Assembly (NCBI GenBank): GCA_905221605.1
Contig: CAJNDS010001447.1
Span: 1-64,000, forward strand
DNA length: 64,000 nucleotides
Direction of reading: 5' to 3'
From: Symbiodinium natans
Lineage: Eukaryota; Sar; Dinophyceae; Suessiales; Symbiodiniaceae
Shown here: in pieces, positions 18,229 to 30,040 of the stretch
Position numbering within the stretch: the first letter of the stretch is position 1
Layout of the letters: each line of letters starts with the position of its first letter
Notes under the pieces: model-generated
Database searches by the model: none
What the model was told of the DNA's origin: nothing
Seen by the model: the letters and a program-made list of their open reading frames with translations, nothing else
Program-made: the position numbers and the translations under genes

Positions 18229-20215
18229 CGGCCGGCCCTGCCCCAACCTAAACCCTAAACCCTAAACCCTAAACCCTAAAGCCCTTAAAAGTTTAGGGTT
18301 TTCGGGTGAACCCTTAGTCTTCTACTCCAAGCCCTAAGCCATTAACCTCTACGCTGTCTAGAAGACCCCAAACCCTCAACCCCAAGTCTCTAGGCATCCC
18401 CAAATCCTAAAGCCCCCCTAGAAAACGACCTTACTTGAAACCCTAAACCCTAAACCCTAAGCCCTAAGCCCTAAGCCCTAAACCCTAAACCCTAAACCCT
18501 AAACCCTAAACCCTAAACCCTAAACCCTAAACCCTAAACCCTACAGGCCCTTAATTGTGTCACGCCTGGCACAGTATGCGGCGTCGCAAAGCGCCGGTCC
18601 AGCAGGCCCTTTGGAGAATAGGCACCTCACCTCTGGTTTAAGGTTTAGGGTTTAGGTTTTAGGGTTTAGGATTTAGGGTTTGGGGTTAGTAAGGTGGGTT
18701 CTGGGGATTATAATAGGGTTTCTAGGGGATAGTAGGTAGACTTACCAGGGTAAAAAGAGCTTCTAAGTGCTGTACTCCAGGCCGTACAGGGAAGGCCCTC
18801 TTCCTGCTTGAACGTGTTGGTTCGGGCACTTGGAGCCTAAGTGATAGCTCCTTTATACCCCCCGTCTCCAGTTGAACCAAATAATCTAAAACTCCTTATT
18901 CCTCTTCCAAACAAACAAACCTCCACTTTTCGTCCAAGTAGGGTATGCAGCTTGGGATGTTCACCCTTGTACTAACAGTCCTTAATAGGGATTATAGCAG
19001 CCCTATGAAAACCCCTATCAAGGACTGCGGTGAACATCCCAGTATGCGGCCCTCAACCCTAATGAACCCAATCGACCCGAGAGTCAGCGGTTGGTGTCAA
19101 CATGTCCGGGGTTCAACACCCCCTGAACGCCTAAACCCCTGAACCCCTAAGCCCGAAGGCCTAAGCCCTACAAGACCTAGGCCCGAAGCCCTAGGGCCTT
19201 TAAGCCCTAAGCCCTATAAACCCTATAAGCCCTGCGCCCCACGCGCTAAGCCTTAAACCCTGAACCTTAAACCCTAAACCTTAAACCCTAAACCCTAAAC
19301 TTCAAGCCCCAAGCCCGAAGGCCCTACGCCCCAGCCCCTAAGGCCCTAAGCCGAGCGGCGGCAGCTTGCAGCCGCAGGCTCTGCCTGATGATGCGGATGG
19401 AAAGATCGTGTGGGTTGGTTGGGGGTTTAGGGTTTAGGGTTTGGCTGGGGGGTTTAAGATGCCTGAATTCGGGTTTAGGAAAAGGCTATCAAAGGCTGAA
19501 GAGCCTGCTGCTAAGCCCATTGCGCTCGACATGGTCAATCGTAGTCTAGCACCTAAACCGTAAACCCGAAACCTCTAAACCCTGAACCCCTAAGCCCTAA
19601 ACTTTAATTGTTCAACCCAAACCCCAACATCCCAACCCTCGCTTATTTTGAGGCACGCAGCACGAGCCCGACGTCGACCACGGCAGGTTCAGGACCCGAC
19701 CTTGGGCAAAGAAACGCTTAGGGTTTAGGGTTTAGGGTTTAGAATTTAGGGTTCAGGGTTGAGGGTTTAGGGATACTGTAATCACGAAGCGGTTGGATGA
19801 TTAGAGCCGGGATTCCCTTCAGAAACCCTTTTGGGGTATGGGGATAAGGATGTTCCAAGGTTTTGGAGTTTACTGTAGAGGCATCCTGATGTAGAACCCC
19901 ATGGATAAATGTGCCTGGGGAGCATTCTTCGAAATCTGGATGACTTCCCGACCCCATAGTGGTTGGGGGTTAAGAGGGGTGTACTCACGCCAGCCGCCCT
20001 TTGGGTGAGAGGGGGCGGGGGGGGGGGGGGGGGGGGGGGGGGGCTTGAACGACAAACCCATGTCCGTATTGGCGGGAGGCAACCCTGAACCCTAAACCCT
20101 AAACCCTAAACCCTCCCTGAAATCAGAGTGGGGTGCTCCCTGCAAGAACAAGTGACATGAGGTGCTGGATGTCATCCTCTTTCGACTCCTGCAGCGGTTC
20201 TTTGAGTTCAGGGTT
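16513..20215 (-). CDS. Unidentified gene(s), candidate exons
   Basis: Minus-strand islands: 20215-20115 (SKEDDIQHLMSLVLAGSTPL), 19965-19868 (REVIQISKNAPQAHLSMGF), 19698-19630, 19415-19345 (PHDLSIRIIRQSLRLQAAAA), 18640-18545 (FSKGPAGPALCDAAYCARR), 18172-18070 (KKLTDAEPRNKKIL, donor AG|GTACG), 17870-17775 (RRSPQDAVALLLAGNISPQA), 17660-17555, 17185-17115 (AKHWYEERGVKADSSTEVEL) and 16575-16513 (QLQEVGYTMLGECPDV, stop TGA). They read as ordinary soluble protein. I could not name a family. Confidence 0.38.
16805..16966. repeat. TATATAGTCCCTA-type dispersed repeat
   Basis: ACCCCCGAAAGGACACC, ATACACTCACCAATAT twice, CTTATATAGTCCCTACATAC and TTAAGCAGCCCC. Related pieces: 7490-7560, 10100-10190 and 41815-41885. 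On the minus strand it separates two candidate exons. Confidence 0.5.
17668..17774. repeat. CCCTAAA array
   Basis: About 15 perfect units between two candidate minus-strand exons. Confidence 0.9.
18193..18227. repeat. 35-base poly-C run
   Basis: Uninterrupted C run. Similar G or C runs: 20017-20043, 48243-48268, 55724-55752 and 57586-57607. Confidence 0.95.
18690..18775. repeat. Dispersed repeat, inverse copy at 63566-63650
   Basis: AAGGTGGGTTCTGGGGATTATAAT...GTAGACTTACC...AGAGCTTCTAAGTG; the minus strand of 63566-63650 reads almost the same. A third, heptamer-split relative is at 47515-47690. Confidence 0.55.
18952..19041. mobile_element. Family B TIR element with target duplication
   Basis: TTGGGATGTTCACCC...GGTGAACATCCCA, about 90 bp, flanked by GGTATGC on the left and AGTATGC on the right, a likely GTATG target duplication. 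Confidence 0.75.
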
Positions 20216-20359
20216 TAGGGTTTAGGGTTCAGGGTTTAGGGTTTAGGGTTTAGGGTGTAGGGTTTAGGAGTTTTAAGCCTAACCTCCTTACCCCGCAAAA
20301 AAAAAAAGGAACGGAATTCTCGAGCCGCCGCTCGCTTCTTCATCTCACATCCTCTGGTT

Positions 20360-20532
20360 TCACGGGTTCCCCTACTACCCCCCCCCTCTACACTACCCCC
20401 CCCTAGGTTCCCCCATAATTAAGGCTATCTAGGGATAATTAAGCCTAATTAAGGTTATTTAAGGGGGAGCCTAGGCCGGGGGGGGGGGGGTAAGGTGGTA
20501 GTAAGACGGGGGGTAGTAGCGGGAACCCATGA
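20360..20532. mobile_element. Family C TIR element with TGGTT duplication
   Basis: TCACGGGTTCCCCTACTACC...GGGAACCCATGA, 173 bp, with expanded G/C runs. TGGTT stands on both sides (20355-20359 and 20533-20537). Confidence 0.8.
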
Positions 20533-20847
20533 TGGTTCCTGCTGAAGAACATAAGCTCCGTACCCTTACGTGCTCCAATAGCCAGGGAACATGATTTTAT
20601 TTTTGCTACAAAAATAGGGAAGCCCAACAATTGTAGCATTCAATTGCTGGCAAAGTTCGCTCAATTCTAGGCTAAGGGTGGGATGTTTGGATGGGGTGCA
20701 GGGACTAGGGATCAGCTTTCTTCTCCAAGAACAAAGGAATAACAAGGCTCAACTTAAACAGTTCCTACAAAACAAGGAAACCCCAAAAGTTTAAAGTTCA
20801 TCTGTTGCCCAAAAAGTCAGGGTTGAGGATGTAGGGCTCGGGGTTAT

Positions 20848-20986
20848 GGCTTACTTGGAAGCCCACGAACCACAAACTAGGGTTTCTACGGTTTAGGGTT
20901 TAGGGTTTAGCTTTTTATTGGATTGGCTACTTGATACAGGAACCTCGACCCCAAGAAAGTGAAAGGGGTACCACTGGGCAACCAAG
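20848..20986. mobile_element. Family A element split by TTTAGGG units
   Basis: Left end CTTGGAAGCCCACGAACC, then three TTTAGGG units, then the right half TTGGATTGGCTACTTGATACAGG...GGGGTACCACTGGGCAACC. Confidence 0.6.
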
Positions 20987-21078
20987 TGACCAAGAGATTC
21001 AGAATTCTCCAAAAATGTGGTTTCGTCTGGGGTCCTTATGACGCGGCCCCCTCAGAGTTTAGGTACTCAAAAACTAAT

Positions 21079-23330
21079 TTAGAGAACTTCCAAATTCAGG
21101 TCCTTGAAGAGGTCTGCCAAGGACAGGCTCTGGTAGTTGGGGAACTCCGACTCGAGTTGCTCGCAGGCCTTCGCGGAGACCTGCGGATCGAGAGCCACGC
21201 CACGCTGCTTTCATTGCATCCCCAAGAATCTAGAGGTTCTACCTTTGGATCTCTAAGGGAATATAAGGGCCAATACTAGGAGTATGCTAAGGGGAACCTT
21301 TAGGGGTACAACCTTAGGGGTAGGAGTCTGAATCCCTTGCAAGGCACGCGTGTGTTGCCTCCATACAGGTGGGGCAGAGCTCGGGCATTAGCACCGAAGC
21401 GCCCATCATGCACACAAGTACTGTGCCCATGCCAGGTGACGCGTATGACTGGGCATTGCAGGGGTCCCTGGGTGTCGTGAACTGACACCATCGCCGGGCA
21501 GTTCCTGCAGAAGTGGGTCTGTCATGCTGACAGGCTCGAAGCGTCCCAGCGTACCATTCGCCGGACCGCGCCTTGCGTCGCCTGTGGTTGAAACTGGGGC
21601 CAGGGTTTAGGATTGAGGGTTAAGGGTTTGGGGTTTGGGGTTTAGGGAAAGGGCTTCTCCAAGAGCATACCCTGACGAAGTCTCCCTGATCCTCTGCATA
21701 CCTATGAATACCCATGAAACGTTCATGTAGGGGCGAGGTTGCGGAGGTCTAATTAGGCTCCAGGGCGATGAGATCAAGGATTGGGATTCTTGGTTCAGGG
21801 GTTGGGCCTTGCGCTAAACCTTAAACCCTAAAGTTTGGGGTTTGAGGTTTGGGTTTTGAAGGCTCCTGTCGGGAGATACACTTTGAGGGCCCAACAAGCC
21901 TGAACCCGCATCAACCTAAACGCCCGAAGCCCGAAGCCCTAAACACTGAATTCACTAAATATCCTTGTAAAGACAGAAAATCACGCAACCGCAACTTGTC
22001 CTGAAGCCTGTAAACCCAAAACCGCTAACCCCAAATCCTTAATCCTAAGCCAAAACCCTTAACCCTAAAGCTCCTGAAGCCTCTAACCTAAACCCCGAAT
22101 CCAAAACCCAAAACCCTAAAACCTAAACCCATAGACCCTACACCCTAAAGTTCCAAGCCACAACAGACCTAAGGACCCACTGCCTCAAGCCCCCAACTCT
22201 CTGAATCCCCAAAAGCTGAGTTTAGGGTTTAGGGTTTAGGGTTTAGGGTTTAGGGTTTAGGGTTTAGGGTTTAGGGTTTAGGGTTTAGGGTTTAGGGTTT
22301 AGGGTTTAGGGTTTAGGGTTTAGGGTTGAGCCTTCCCCCCGCCGCCAAATGTTCCTAAAATGCCTGCAAGCCTGTAAGCCCCTAAACCCTAAATCCTAAA
22401 CCCTAAACCCTAAACCCTAAACCCTAAACCCTAAACCCTAAACCCTAAACCCTAACAAGCCTGTAACAGCCTATAAGCCCAAAGCCGAAGACGAAAAGAT
22501 GAGGAGGGCCTCCTCCAGAGCCTTGTAATCTCCCACAACCTCGCGGAGGGCGCCCTAGACCCTAAACTCCAAACCCTAAACCCTGAACCCTAAACCCTAA
22601 ACCCTAACCCTAAACCCTAAACCCTAGCATACTTTCAGCTCGAGGCCCCTGATTCCTAAGCTCAAAACTCACAAGCCCATGAAGCAGCCCTCAGAACCTT
22701 CAGGGATTTAGGGTTTAGGGTTGAGTTTAGGGTTTAGGGTCGGGTTTAGGACCGCATAGAAAAGTGCACCTAGCTCTCCCAGGACCAGGTCGGAAAACAA
22801 AACTGGTTGAGCTTCTGCAACTCACTAGACCCAAGAGTTACCTAGAACCCAATTTAGGGTTTAGGGTGACCCAAGAATACTCTAGGAATAAAAAGGGTGC
22901 CCTTTTGGTTTAAAGGGGCTTAGTAGGGAATCCTAAAACCCTAAAAAAGGGAATAAGCGCCCACTCTGGGTCCCAGCTAAGAAGAAGAAATACAGGAGCC
23001 AAACCATTGTATGCTCAAGAGTGTTCAACCAGCAGGCAAATCGGGAAATAAGTGGGCCTATGTTCATATATCACCTCAAGCAACTATCTGTTCCCTACGA
23101 TTATGAAGTGCGACTTGAATTATCATAGTGTAATTACAGTGTAACTTGTCACCTAGAAACCGATATATTTGAAACTCGATCATCATTCGGAAGCCTCCCC
23201 CGCAACATCCTCTTGTGCCTCTGCGCGGGAGAGATTGTACCAGCCATTGGCGTAGCAGTACAGGTCATCCTCCGCTGAGAATTCAAGCCCCGAACTGCTG
23301 CGACGGCCTCCAAAGCACCCTGACTACCGA
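21079..23330 (-). CDS. Unidentified gene(s), candidate exons
   Basis: Minus strand: 23330-23200 (LEFSAEDDLYCYANGWYNLS, stop TGA), 22850-22780 (ELQKLNQFCFPTWSWES, stop TAG), 22556-22480 (ALREVVGDYKALEEALLIF), 21600-21400 (GRFEPVSMTDPLLQELPGDG) and 21205-21079 (CEQLESEFPNYQSLSLADLF, stop TAA). Three stops suggest intron read-through or several genes. Family A, F and G elements lie between them. Confidence 0.36.
21248..21345. mobile_element. Family G element
   Basis: GATCTCTAAGGGAATATAAGGGCC...GTACAACCTTAGGGGTAGGAGTCTGAATCCC; uninterrupted copy of about 98 bp. Confidence 0.7.
22214..22445. repeat. Opposed TTTAGGG and CCCTAAA arrays
   Basis: TTTAGGG units (22214-22326), a 55-base spacer, then CCCTAAA units (22380-22455): an inverted pair able to form a long hairpin. 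Confidence 0.85.
22868..22979. mobile_element. Family F TIR element
   Basis: GACCCAAGAATACTCTAGG...CCCACTCTGGGTCCCAG; core AAAAAGGGTGCCCTTTTGG. Preceded by a second decayed left end at 22828. Confidence 0.68.
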
Positions 23331-24657
23331 CAACAAACACACACAGCCTTCAAGCTTGTCACCGCAGAATGCCTGAACCCTAAGCCCTAAACCCTCAAAG
23401 CAGCCCCCTAAACTCTAAAGCCCCAAAGCAGCCCTACAACCTCGAAAGCATCCCCATATGAGATGGCTTGGGATGCTCTGAGGGTGTAGGGTTTAGGGTT
23501 TAGGGTTTAGGGTTTAAGAGTAACCTAGGCATAAAAGATACTGCTAGCAAAAGGGTGAGAAGGCTGAAGCAGTCCAGAGCTACAAGTGATTCTATTTGAT
23601 GGCGTGGGCGCACATACACGTTAAGCCCCCCCAATTCTCATACGGCCCAAACCTTACACACACTGAACCCTGACAAAACCCTCAGCCCCAAACCTGAAAC
23701 AGCCTAAACGCTAAACGCTAAACCCTTTTTAGCCTAAACCCTACACCCTAAACCTCAAACCCTGAACCCCAAAACACCAAACCCTAGACCCTACACCCTA
23801 AACCCCAAACCCTTAACCCCAAACCCCTAAACCCCAAACCCTAAACCCCAAACCCTAAACCCCAAACCCGAAACCCCAAATCCTAAACCCCAAACCCTAA
23901 ACCCTAAACCCTAAACCCCAAACCCTAAACCCCAAACCCTAAACCCTAAACTCTAAACCCTAAACCCAGAGCTGCTCAGGCAGACTGTCGGACCCTCTTA
24001 GACATCCTGAGCACCTGGGGCTTTCGGGAGTTTAGGGTTTAGGGTTTAGGGTTTAGGGTTTAGGGTTTAGGGTTTAGGGTTTAGGGTTTTGGGGTTTGGG
24101 GTTTAGGGTTTAGGGTTTAGGGTTTGGGGTTTGGGTTCTTTTAAGCTTCAGGGGTTTAGGGAGTTTAGGGAGTTTAGGGGGTTTTAGGGGGGTTTAGGGG
24201 GTTTTAGGGGGTTTTGGGGGGTTTAGGGAGTTGAGGGAGTTTAGGGTGTATGAGGCTTGGGGTTTTGGGTTCAGGGTTTGGGGTTGAGAGCTTAGGGTTT
24301 ACAAGGTTTGGAGTTTAGGTTTGAGGGCCTCAGGATTCAGAAGGTGTGGGGTTTTGCTTTTTGTAAGGTTAGGGCTCAGGGCATGATGGGCTTAGAGGGC
24401 TCGTACGGGGCGTTGCGTTATATTGAGGGCCTGTAGGTTTGCAGGCCTTAGAAACCCTACACCCTACACCCTAAACCCTAAACCCTAAACCCTAAACCCT
24501 CAACCCTAAACCCTAAACCAAAAAACCCTAAACCCTAAACCATCAGAGGCTTAGGGACTCGAGGGTCTGTGTGCCTGTGGGGGTTTCGGGTTTCTACCAT
24601 CAGGGTCTGGGGCTTGCTCGGGCGCCCAGAAACCATCTTATGATAAGGGCACCCTTT

Positions 24658-24890
24658 CTAGGCTGCCCAGTAACCTAGGGTTTAGGGTTTAGGGTTTAGG
24701 GTTTAGGGTTTAGGGCTAGGATGGAAAAGGGTGCCCTTTTTTGCTTAAAGGGGTTTGTAAGGGAAGCCTAAACCTACCACAAAGGGAATAAGGGCACGAC
24801 TGGGCATCCTAGCTTTTTATGGTAGGTTGCATTATAAGGGAACCTTGAACCCCCTCAAAAAAGGGTAAAAGAGTACCACCGGGCTGCCCA
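24658..24890. mobile_element. Family F element next to a family A right half
   Basis: Starts GGCTGCCCAGTAACCTA, is broken by five TTTAGGG units, resumes with GGATGGAAAAGGGTGCCC and ends GGCACGACTGGGCATCCTAG (about 24815). This is followed by a family A right half ending GAGTACCACCGGGCTGCC. Confidence 0.6.
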
Positions 24891-25032
24891 GCTTATGTGA
24901 AGCTGATTCCTTGGGATTACTTCTCCCTTTCACGAACAGTCCTTATAATAGGGATCATAGTACCTCGTATTCTAATCCCTAAACCCACAACCCCCTAGAC
25001 CCTAAACCCTAAACCCTAGCTTATATGAAAGC

Positions 25033-28000
25033 TCAGGGATGGCTACCCTCCTCTGCGTTGTCGAAGTCGCGGATGGAGAGGGTGCGGCCATCTGGAAAGT
25101 GTAGCTTCCTTGGGGACCAAATGAACCCTAAAAGGGTTTATGGTTCAACAACTTGAAACGGACTTTTTTGGGATGTTCCTCCTTGTACTAACAGTTAGTT
25201 TACTACAGTAACAGTCCTCATTAGGGATGACTGTATGTCGAGACACTACGTTGCAATCACAAACAAATAAAGTCTTGAATGCATCCCAAAACCGAAAACC
25301 CTAAACCCTCAACCCTGGGATTTAGGGTTTCGGGTTTATGTAGGGATCAGGACTTAGGGGAGCAGTGCTTGTCCCCAAGCCCTAAACCCTAAACCCTAAA
25401 CCCCTGTTTCCAAAGAACCCTAAGACAAGTCAACTTTGAAACCAAGGGTCTTTGGATCACGCAGGCTCTTTGAGCTGGACTGGTGCATCAGAACAGTGAA
25501 GGGCCGGACGTTCCTTCTTGGGTTTTCGTGTGAGGGTTTAGGGTTTAGGGTTTGGGGTTTGGGGTTTAGGGCTTGGGGCTTGGGGCTTGGGGCTTTGGCT
25601 TTGGGCTTGGGGCTTGGGGTTTGGCGTTTGGGGTTTGGGGCTTGGGCCTTGGAGTTTGGGGTTAGGGGGCTTGGGTTTGGGGTAGCCTTAAACCCTGAAG
25701 GGGACTTTTCGGGGATTCGGTTTTAGGGTATAGGGTCTAGGGTTCAGGGTGTATACCCTAACCCCTGAACCCTACACCCGAAACCCTATAAGGGTTTAGG
25801 GTTTAGGCCGCCTAAGGGGCTCGATAAGATATCCCTAGGCCAGCACGAAGGTAATTGGAGCTCACTGCCGCCTTTGAACCTCAAAAACCGGGTAAAACCA
25901 AAAACCAAACCTACAGCCGTAAATCCTAAACCCTAAACCCTAAGTCCTAAACCCTGAACCCTGAACCCTAAACCCTAAACCCTTGTTTGCAAGCCCAGGG
26001 AGCTGCTGTCGGCGTGCCACGGCGCAGCCGCTGGCCCAGGGGCCAAGAATTCCATACCTTCTGGTTTAGGTTTAGGGTTTAGGGTTTGGGGTTTAGGGTT
26101 TAGGAGTACTTTCAGTCTAAAGCCCTGAAAGCCTCTGAAGGTTTAGGGTTTAGGGTATTCAGGGTTTAGAAATATTCGGGATTTGGGGTGCGTGTGCCGG
26201 GTGTTGGAGATGGGCGGGAGGAGGCCGGGGCCGTAGGCGGTGTTTTTGCTGTTTCGGTGTAGGGCAACTTAGTAGTCCCTCTAGCCCTAAACACCCTAAA
26301 CCCTAACCCTAAACCCTAAACCCTAAACCCTAAACCCTAGACCCTAAACCCTAAACCCTAAACCCTAAACCCCAAGCATAAGCCCTGCCCTGCATCTTGC
26401 AGCTTTGTCTACGCCAACCTACCATTTTTAAGCGGCACGAGAAGAGTCTCGGATGCGCATGGCGGCCGAAAAGAAAAACAAAGCGTGTAGGTTAGCCCTA
26501 GGCCCTAAACCCTAAACCCTAAACCCTAAACCCTAAACCCTAAACCCTAAACCCTAAACCCTGAACCCTGAACCCTGAACCCTAAACCCCCGCAAACCCC
26601 TATAAGCCCAAGGAGCAAGCACCATCCATCTTGATGTGGCGTGTCGGCCATCACTTGGAGAATCGGCCTCCGAATCTCCTGGCGTGCAGGGTTTGGGGGT
26701 TTGGGGTGTCGATATGGGGGCATCCGAAATTAGGGGTGCCCAAATGGGGTCCTTGATATAAAGGAATCCTGCGATTTGGAGGTAAACAAATTAGGGCTCC
26801 CATATTTGCAACTCCCCCATGTGCCGATACTGCCGATACTTCTAAGTCTATCCTTACTTGACAGTTCATGGGTGGCTCTCTGTATGTAGGGTTACTGCAT
26901 GCGTGAGTCTTACGGTAGGCCCTAAACTGGGGAAATCCCACATACCCCTTACATACCCTGCCGATGCTTCAGGACCCTTCAAAGAAGGCAAGAGCCCATA
27001 CTCAGGGACCATGCAACAACCCTAAACCCTAAATCCTAAACCCTAAACCCTAAAACTTAAACCCTAAACCCTAAAGGACCGTGTAACCCTGGCTGAGCGG
27101 AGTTCTCGACCTCGGAGCCGTTTAGGGGCTCGTTCTAAACATCCCTTCGTGGGGATGGACGGTGGGATACAGAGCCCCTTAACAAAGGAACCCTTGCGCA
27201 AAAAGAGGGACACCTGCCGTTTAGGGTTTAGGGTTTAGGGTTTAGGGTTGAGGGTTTAGGGTTGAGGGTTTAGGGTTTAGGGTTTAGGGTTTAGGATTTA
27301 GGGTTACGGCTAACTTATGCTGTGGACGGGTATGTTGAACAACTACCAACTAAAGCCTAAAAGTAGGGGCCCCCTTGCTCTACTAACCTCTGTTAGGGGG
27401 CGTCAAAACCCTAATCAGGAGCCTTCTAACCCACCTTCGGAACCTTATCACCCTACTTCGAACTTGAGAGGCCCCTACCTAGACCCAAGAGTAGCCTAGG
27501 AATGAAATTTGGTGTCTTTTTTGGTTTCAACGGGCTTATAATAAACCCTAAACCCTAAACCCTAAACCCTAAACCCTAAACCCTAAACCCTAAACCCTAA
27601 ACCCTAAACCCTAAACCCTAAACCCTAAACCCTAAACCCTAAGAAAAGGGAACGAGGGACTCTGGGTCCCAGCTGTTTTGGAGATGCTTGCTGGGAGTGG
27701 AACCAGGCATCAGGATGGGAGCCTGAAAAGGCCAAAGGTCTTGGGACGTTTTGGGCTTCTACCGTCTTATGTTTTTTTTGCGTTCGGGCTGAGGGCGTCT
27801 AGAGGTTCAGGGTTTAGGCCCTAAACCCTAAACTACCTTAAACCCTAAATCCTAAACCCTAAACCCAAACACCTGGCGGAACCCGGGTCCTCGGTGGACA
27901 GGTGAGCTTTGCAGATGCCCTGCTTCTCGAGCTTCCCCGCATCCTTTTTGGGGGCTCATCCTCTATGTGCGGGCAAAAGCCCCTAAGCCCACAACCCACA

Positions 28001-28910
28001 ACCCACAACCCACAACCCACAACCCTAAACCCTAAACCCTAAACCCTGAACCCCAATGGTTCTTCTGAAACCCTATACAACTTGAGTTTTGGGATTCTTG
28101 CGCACGTGAAAGGTAAAGGGGTCCTTGTGTCGGGGCTTGAAGATGCCCGGAAGGGACCCCTGCTGAAAGCGGACTTCTACGGGCCCATAATATAAGCAGG
28201 ATCAAAGTAATATATATATATATATATATATATACAGTTGCTAGGGCTTAGTGATGAGGGTCTAGGGCTGTACCATTGATTGCAGCAAAAAGGGATGAAC
28301 CAGAGTTGCAAAAGATGGCAGGTGCTCGAACTTCCGGGCTTTGGGGAAATTTGAGAGCTTAGCCATGATAGAGTTTAGAGTTTAGGGTCTAGGGTTCAGG
28401 GTTTTAGGGTTTTAGGGTTTTAGGGTTTTAGGGTTTTAGGGTTTTAGGGTTTAGGGTTTAGGGTTTAGGGTTTAGGGTAAGGGTTAAGGGTTTAGGGGTT
28501 GAGGGGTTGAGGGGTTGAGGGGTTGAGGGGTTGAGTGCTCAGGTTCTAGGAGTTTTTGGGGGGGTAAGTTCATCGAACTCCCGCTGTTTCACCCAAGAGG
28601 GGGTTTAGGGTTTAGAGTTTAGGGTCTGGGGTTTGGGGTTTAGGGTCTGGGGTTTACTATGGACCTTCTTTAAAGGGTTCTAAAGTATGGGCCCATGGGT
28701 TTATATCAACCCTACAAGCAGGGGTGCCCGCAAGATGCCAGCAGGGTTTTTAAGGGCCCTCAAGTGGGTAAAGGTCATATTATGCACCCTAAACTCTAAA
28801 CCCTAAACCCCAAACCCTAAACCCCTAAGCCCTCTAAAACTTAACCCGCAAAACAACAGCCAAGGTGGCCATCTCGCCGGTTTTGTGCATCAAGCTCTGC
28901 ACCTGTCGAC
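25033..28910 (-). CDS. Unidentified gene(s), candidate exons
   Basis: Minus strand: 28910-28845 (QVQSLMHKTGEMATLAVVL), 28375-28290 (LSNFPKARKFEHLPSFATLV), 28185-28085 (GSLPGIFKPRHKDPFTFHVR), 27945-27865 (DAGKLEKQGICKAHLSTEDP, donor CCAG|GTGTTT), 26695-26625 (EIRRPILQVMADTPHQDGWC), 25520-25435 (FTVLMHQSSSKSLRDPKTLG) and 25108-25033 (KLHFPDGRTLSIRDFDNAEE). The last is entered at CCCCAAG|GAAGCT, the same TIR end that forms the intron-3 acceptor of the N-acetyltransferase. No family recognised. Confidence 0.4.
25170..25240. mobile_element. Family B left part
   Basis: TTGGGATGTTCCTCCTTGTA and CAGTCCTCATTAGGGATGA are present; no right TIR is seen. A further fragment (TTGGGATTACTTCTCCC...CAGTCCTTATAATAGGGATC) lies at 24916-24965. 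Confidence 0.55.
26690..26822. mobile_element. Family D element
   Basis: GGGGGTTTGGGGTGTCGATA...GGGCTCCCATATTTGCAACTCC, sharing the ATAAAGGAATCC core. The minus-strand ORF over it is an element translation. Confidence 0.5.
27480..27680. mobile_element. Family F element interrupted by a CCCTAAA array
   Basis: AGACCCAAGAGTAGCCTAGG start and GGGACTCTGGGTCCCAG end belong to one element. About 14 CCCTAAA units (27543-27643) stand where other copies have AAGGGAANCCTAAA. Confidence 0.75.
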
Positions 28911-29051
28911 CAGCCAGTAATCCAGTAATCATATACAGAGGGTTTAGGGTTTAGAGTTTAGGTTTAGGGTTTAGGGTTTAGGGTTTGGGGTTTAGGGTTT
29001 AGGGTTTAGGGTTGAGGTTTTACGGTGTAGGGTTTATAATGAGCTTAGGGA

Positions 29052-29108
29052 TGCTGGTTATGTTTATCAAAGGAACCCGAAAGGGCAAAATGGTGCCACT
29101 GGGCTACC
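29052..29108. mobile_element. Family A right half
   Basis: GCTGGTTATGTTTATCAAAGG...GGTGCCACTGGGCTACCC; the left half is replaced by TTTAGGG variants. Confidence 0.55.
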
Positions 29109-29349
29109 CATCGATACAGCGCAATGAAATTCTAAGGTACACCCTCGGCCCCATAGTCTCTCATACCCTATACTCAAACCGGCTGCGTGATTGCTTGTGC
29201 TGCACGATTCTTTTGAAATCAGTCGGAAGGTACGGATCCCCGCCCCCTGCTTGCAGCTGTCCTTTTGATTTGGGAGGGTCGACCCCAAACCCTGAACCCT
29301 AAGCCCTACAGCCCAAACCCTAAACCCTAAACCCTAAACCCTAAACCCT

Positions 29350-29468
29350 AAACCATAGGCCGCCCGCGCCAGGCGGCGGCCGGTACAACTGAACGCTACC
29401 GCTTCGAGATCTGCTTGCTTTGCCAAGCAGATCGAGCTTGCCACACCTGATGCATCCCTGCTAGCCAT
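29350..29468 (-). CDS. Candidate first exon of an unidentified gene
   Basis: ATG at 29468 opens a 39-codon minus-strand island, MASRDASGVASSICLAKQAD then LEAVAFSCTGRRLARAA, running into CCCTAAA units. The next island (29283-29114, ending at a family A right half) is open in the frame IRTFRLISKESCSTSNHAAG. It lies just left of the mitochondrial-like block. Confidence 0.35.
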
Positions 29469-29550
29469 AGGGCACAATGTAATAATGGATTAACCCTAAA
29501 CCCCCGACGCGCGACCCCGGCGGGGGAGGTCGGGCCTAAGAAGCTGTCCT

Positions 29551-29985
29551 GCCAGGGTTGCCCCCGCCAGGTTGCCCCCGCCAGGGTTGCCCCCGCCAGC
29601 CAGGGTTGCCCCCGCCAGGGTTGCCGCCCCCACCACCCGCCAGGGTTGCCCCCGCCAGGGTTGCCCCCGCCAGGGTTGCCCCCGCCAGGGTTGCCCCCGC
29701 CAGGGTTGCCCCCGCCAGGGTTGCCCCCGCCTTGCCCCCGCCAGGGTTGCCCCCGCCAGGGTTGCCCCCGCCAGGGTTGCCCCCGCCAGGGTTGTTCCCG
29801 CCAGGGTTGCCCCCGCCAGGGTTGCCCCCGCCAGGCAGGGTTGTCTCCGAGGTTTGCCCCTACCAGGGTTGCCTCTGCCAGGGTTGCCCCCGCCAGGGTT
29901 GCCCCGCCAGGGTTGCCCTGTCAGGTTGCCCCGCCAGGGTTGCCCCCGCCAGGGTTGCCGCCAGGATGCCCAGGGTTGTCCCCGC
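29551..29985. repeat. 15-bp GC-rich tandem repeat GCCCCCGCCAGGGTT
   Basis: About 25 copies of the unit with small variants. Because 15 is a multiple of three, all frames stay open, giving Pro-Gly-Leu and Arg-Val-Ala artefact ORFs. Further blocks: 30344-30775, 30830-30985, 31395-31525, 31750-31785 and 31965-32030; a stray copy lies at 44943-44958. Confidence 0.85.
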
Positions 29986-30040
29986 CATTTTTCATATTTT
30001 TAATCTACATTTTTCTATCTTCTAATATTCCTTTAAGGAA

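Noticed and set aside
26651-26941. 96-codon minus ORF
   Set aside because: Its second half runs over a family D element; no continuous protein-like frame.
29388-29440. Short inverted repeat ATCTGCTTG...CAAGCAGAT as a terminator or tRNA-like fold
   Set aside because: Nine-base stem with a short loop, no run of T, no tRNA arms; it lies within a candidate exon.
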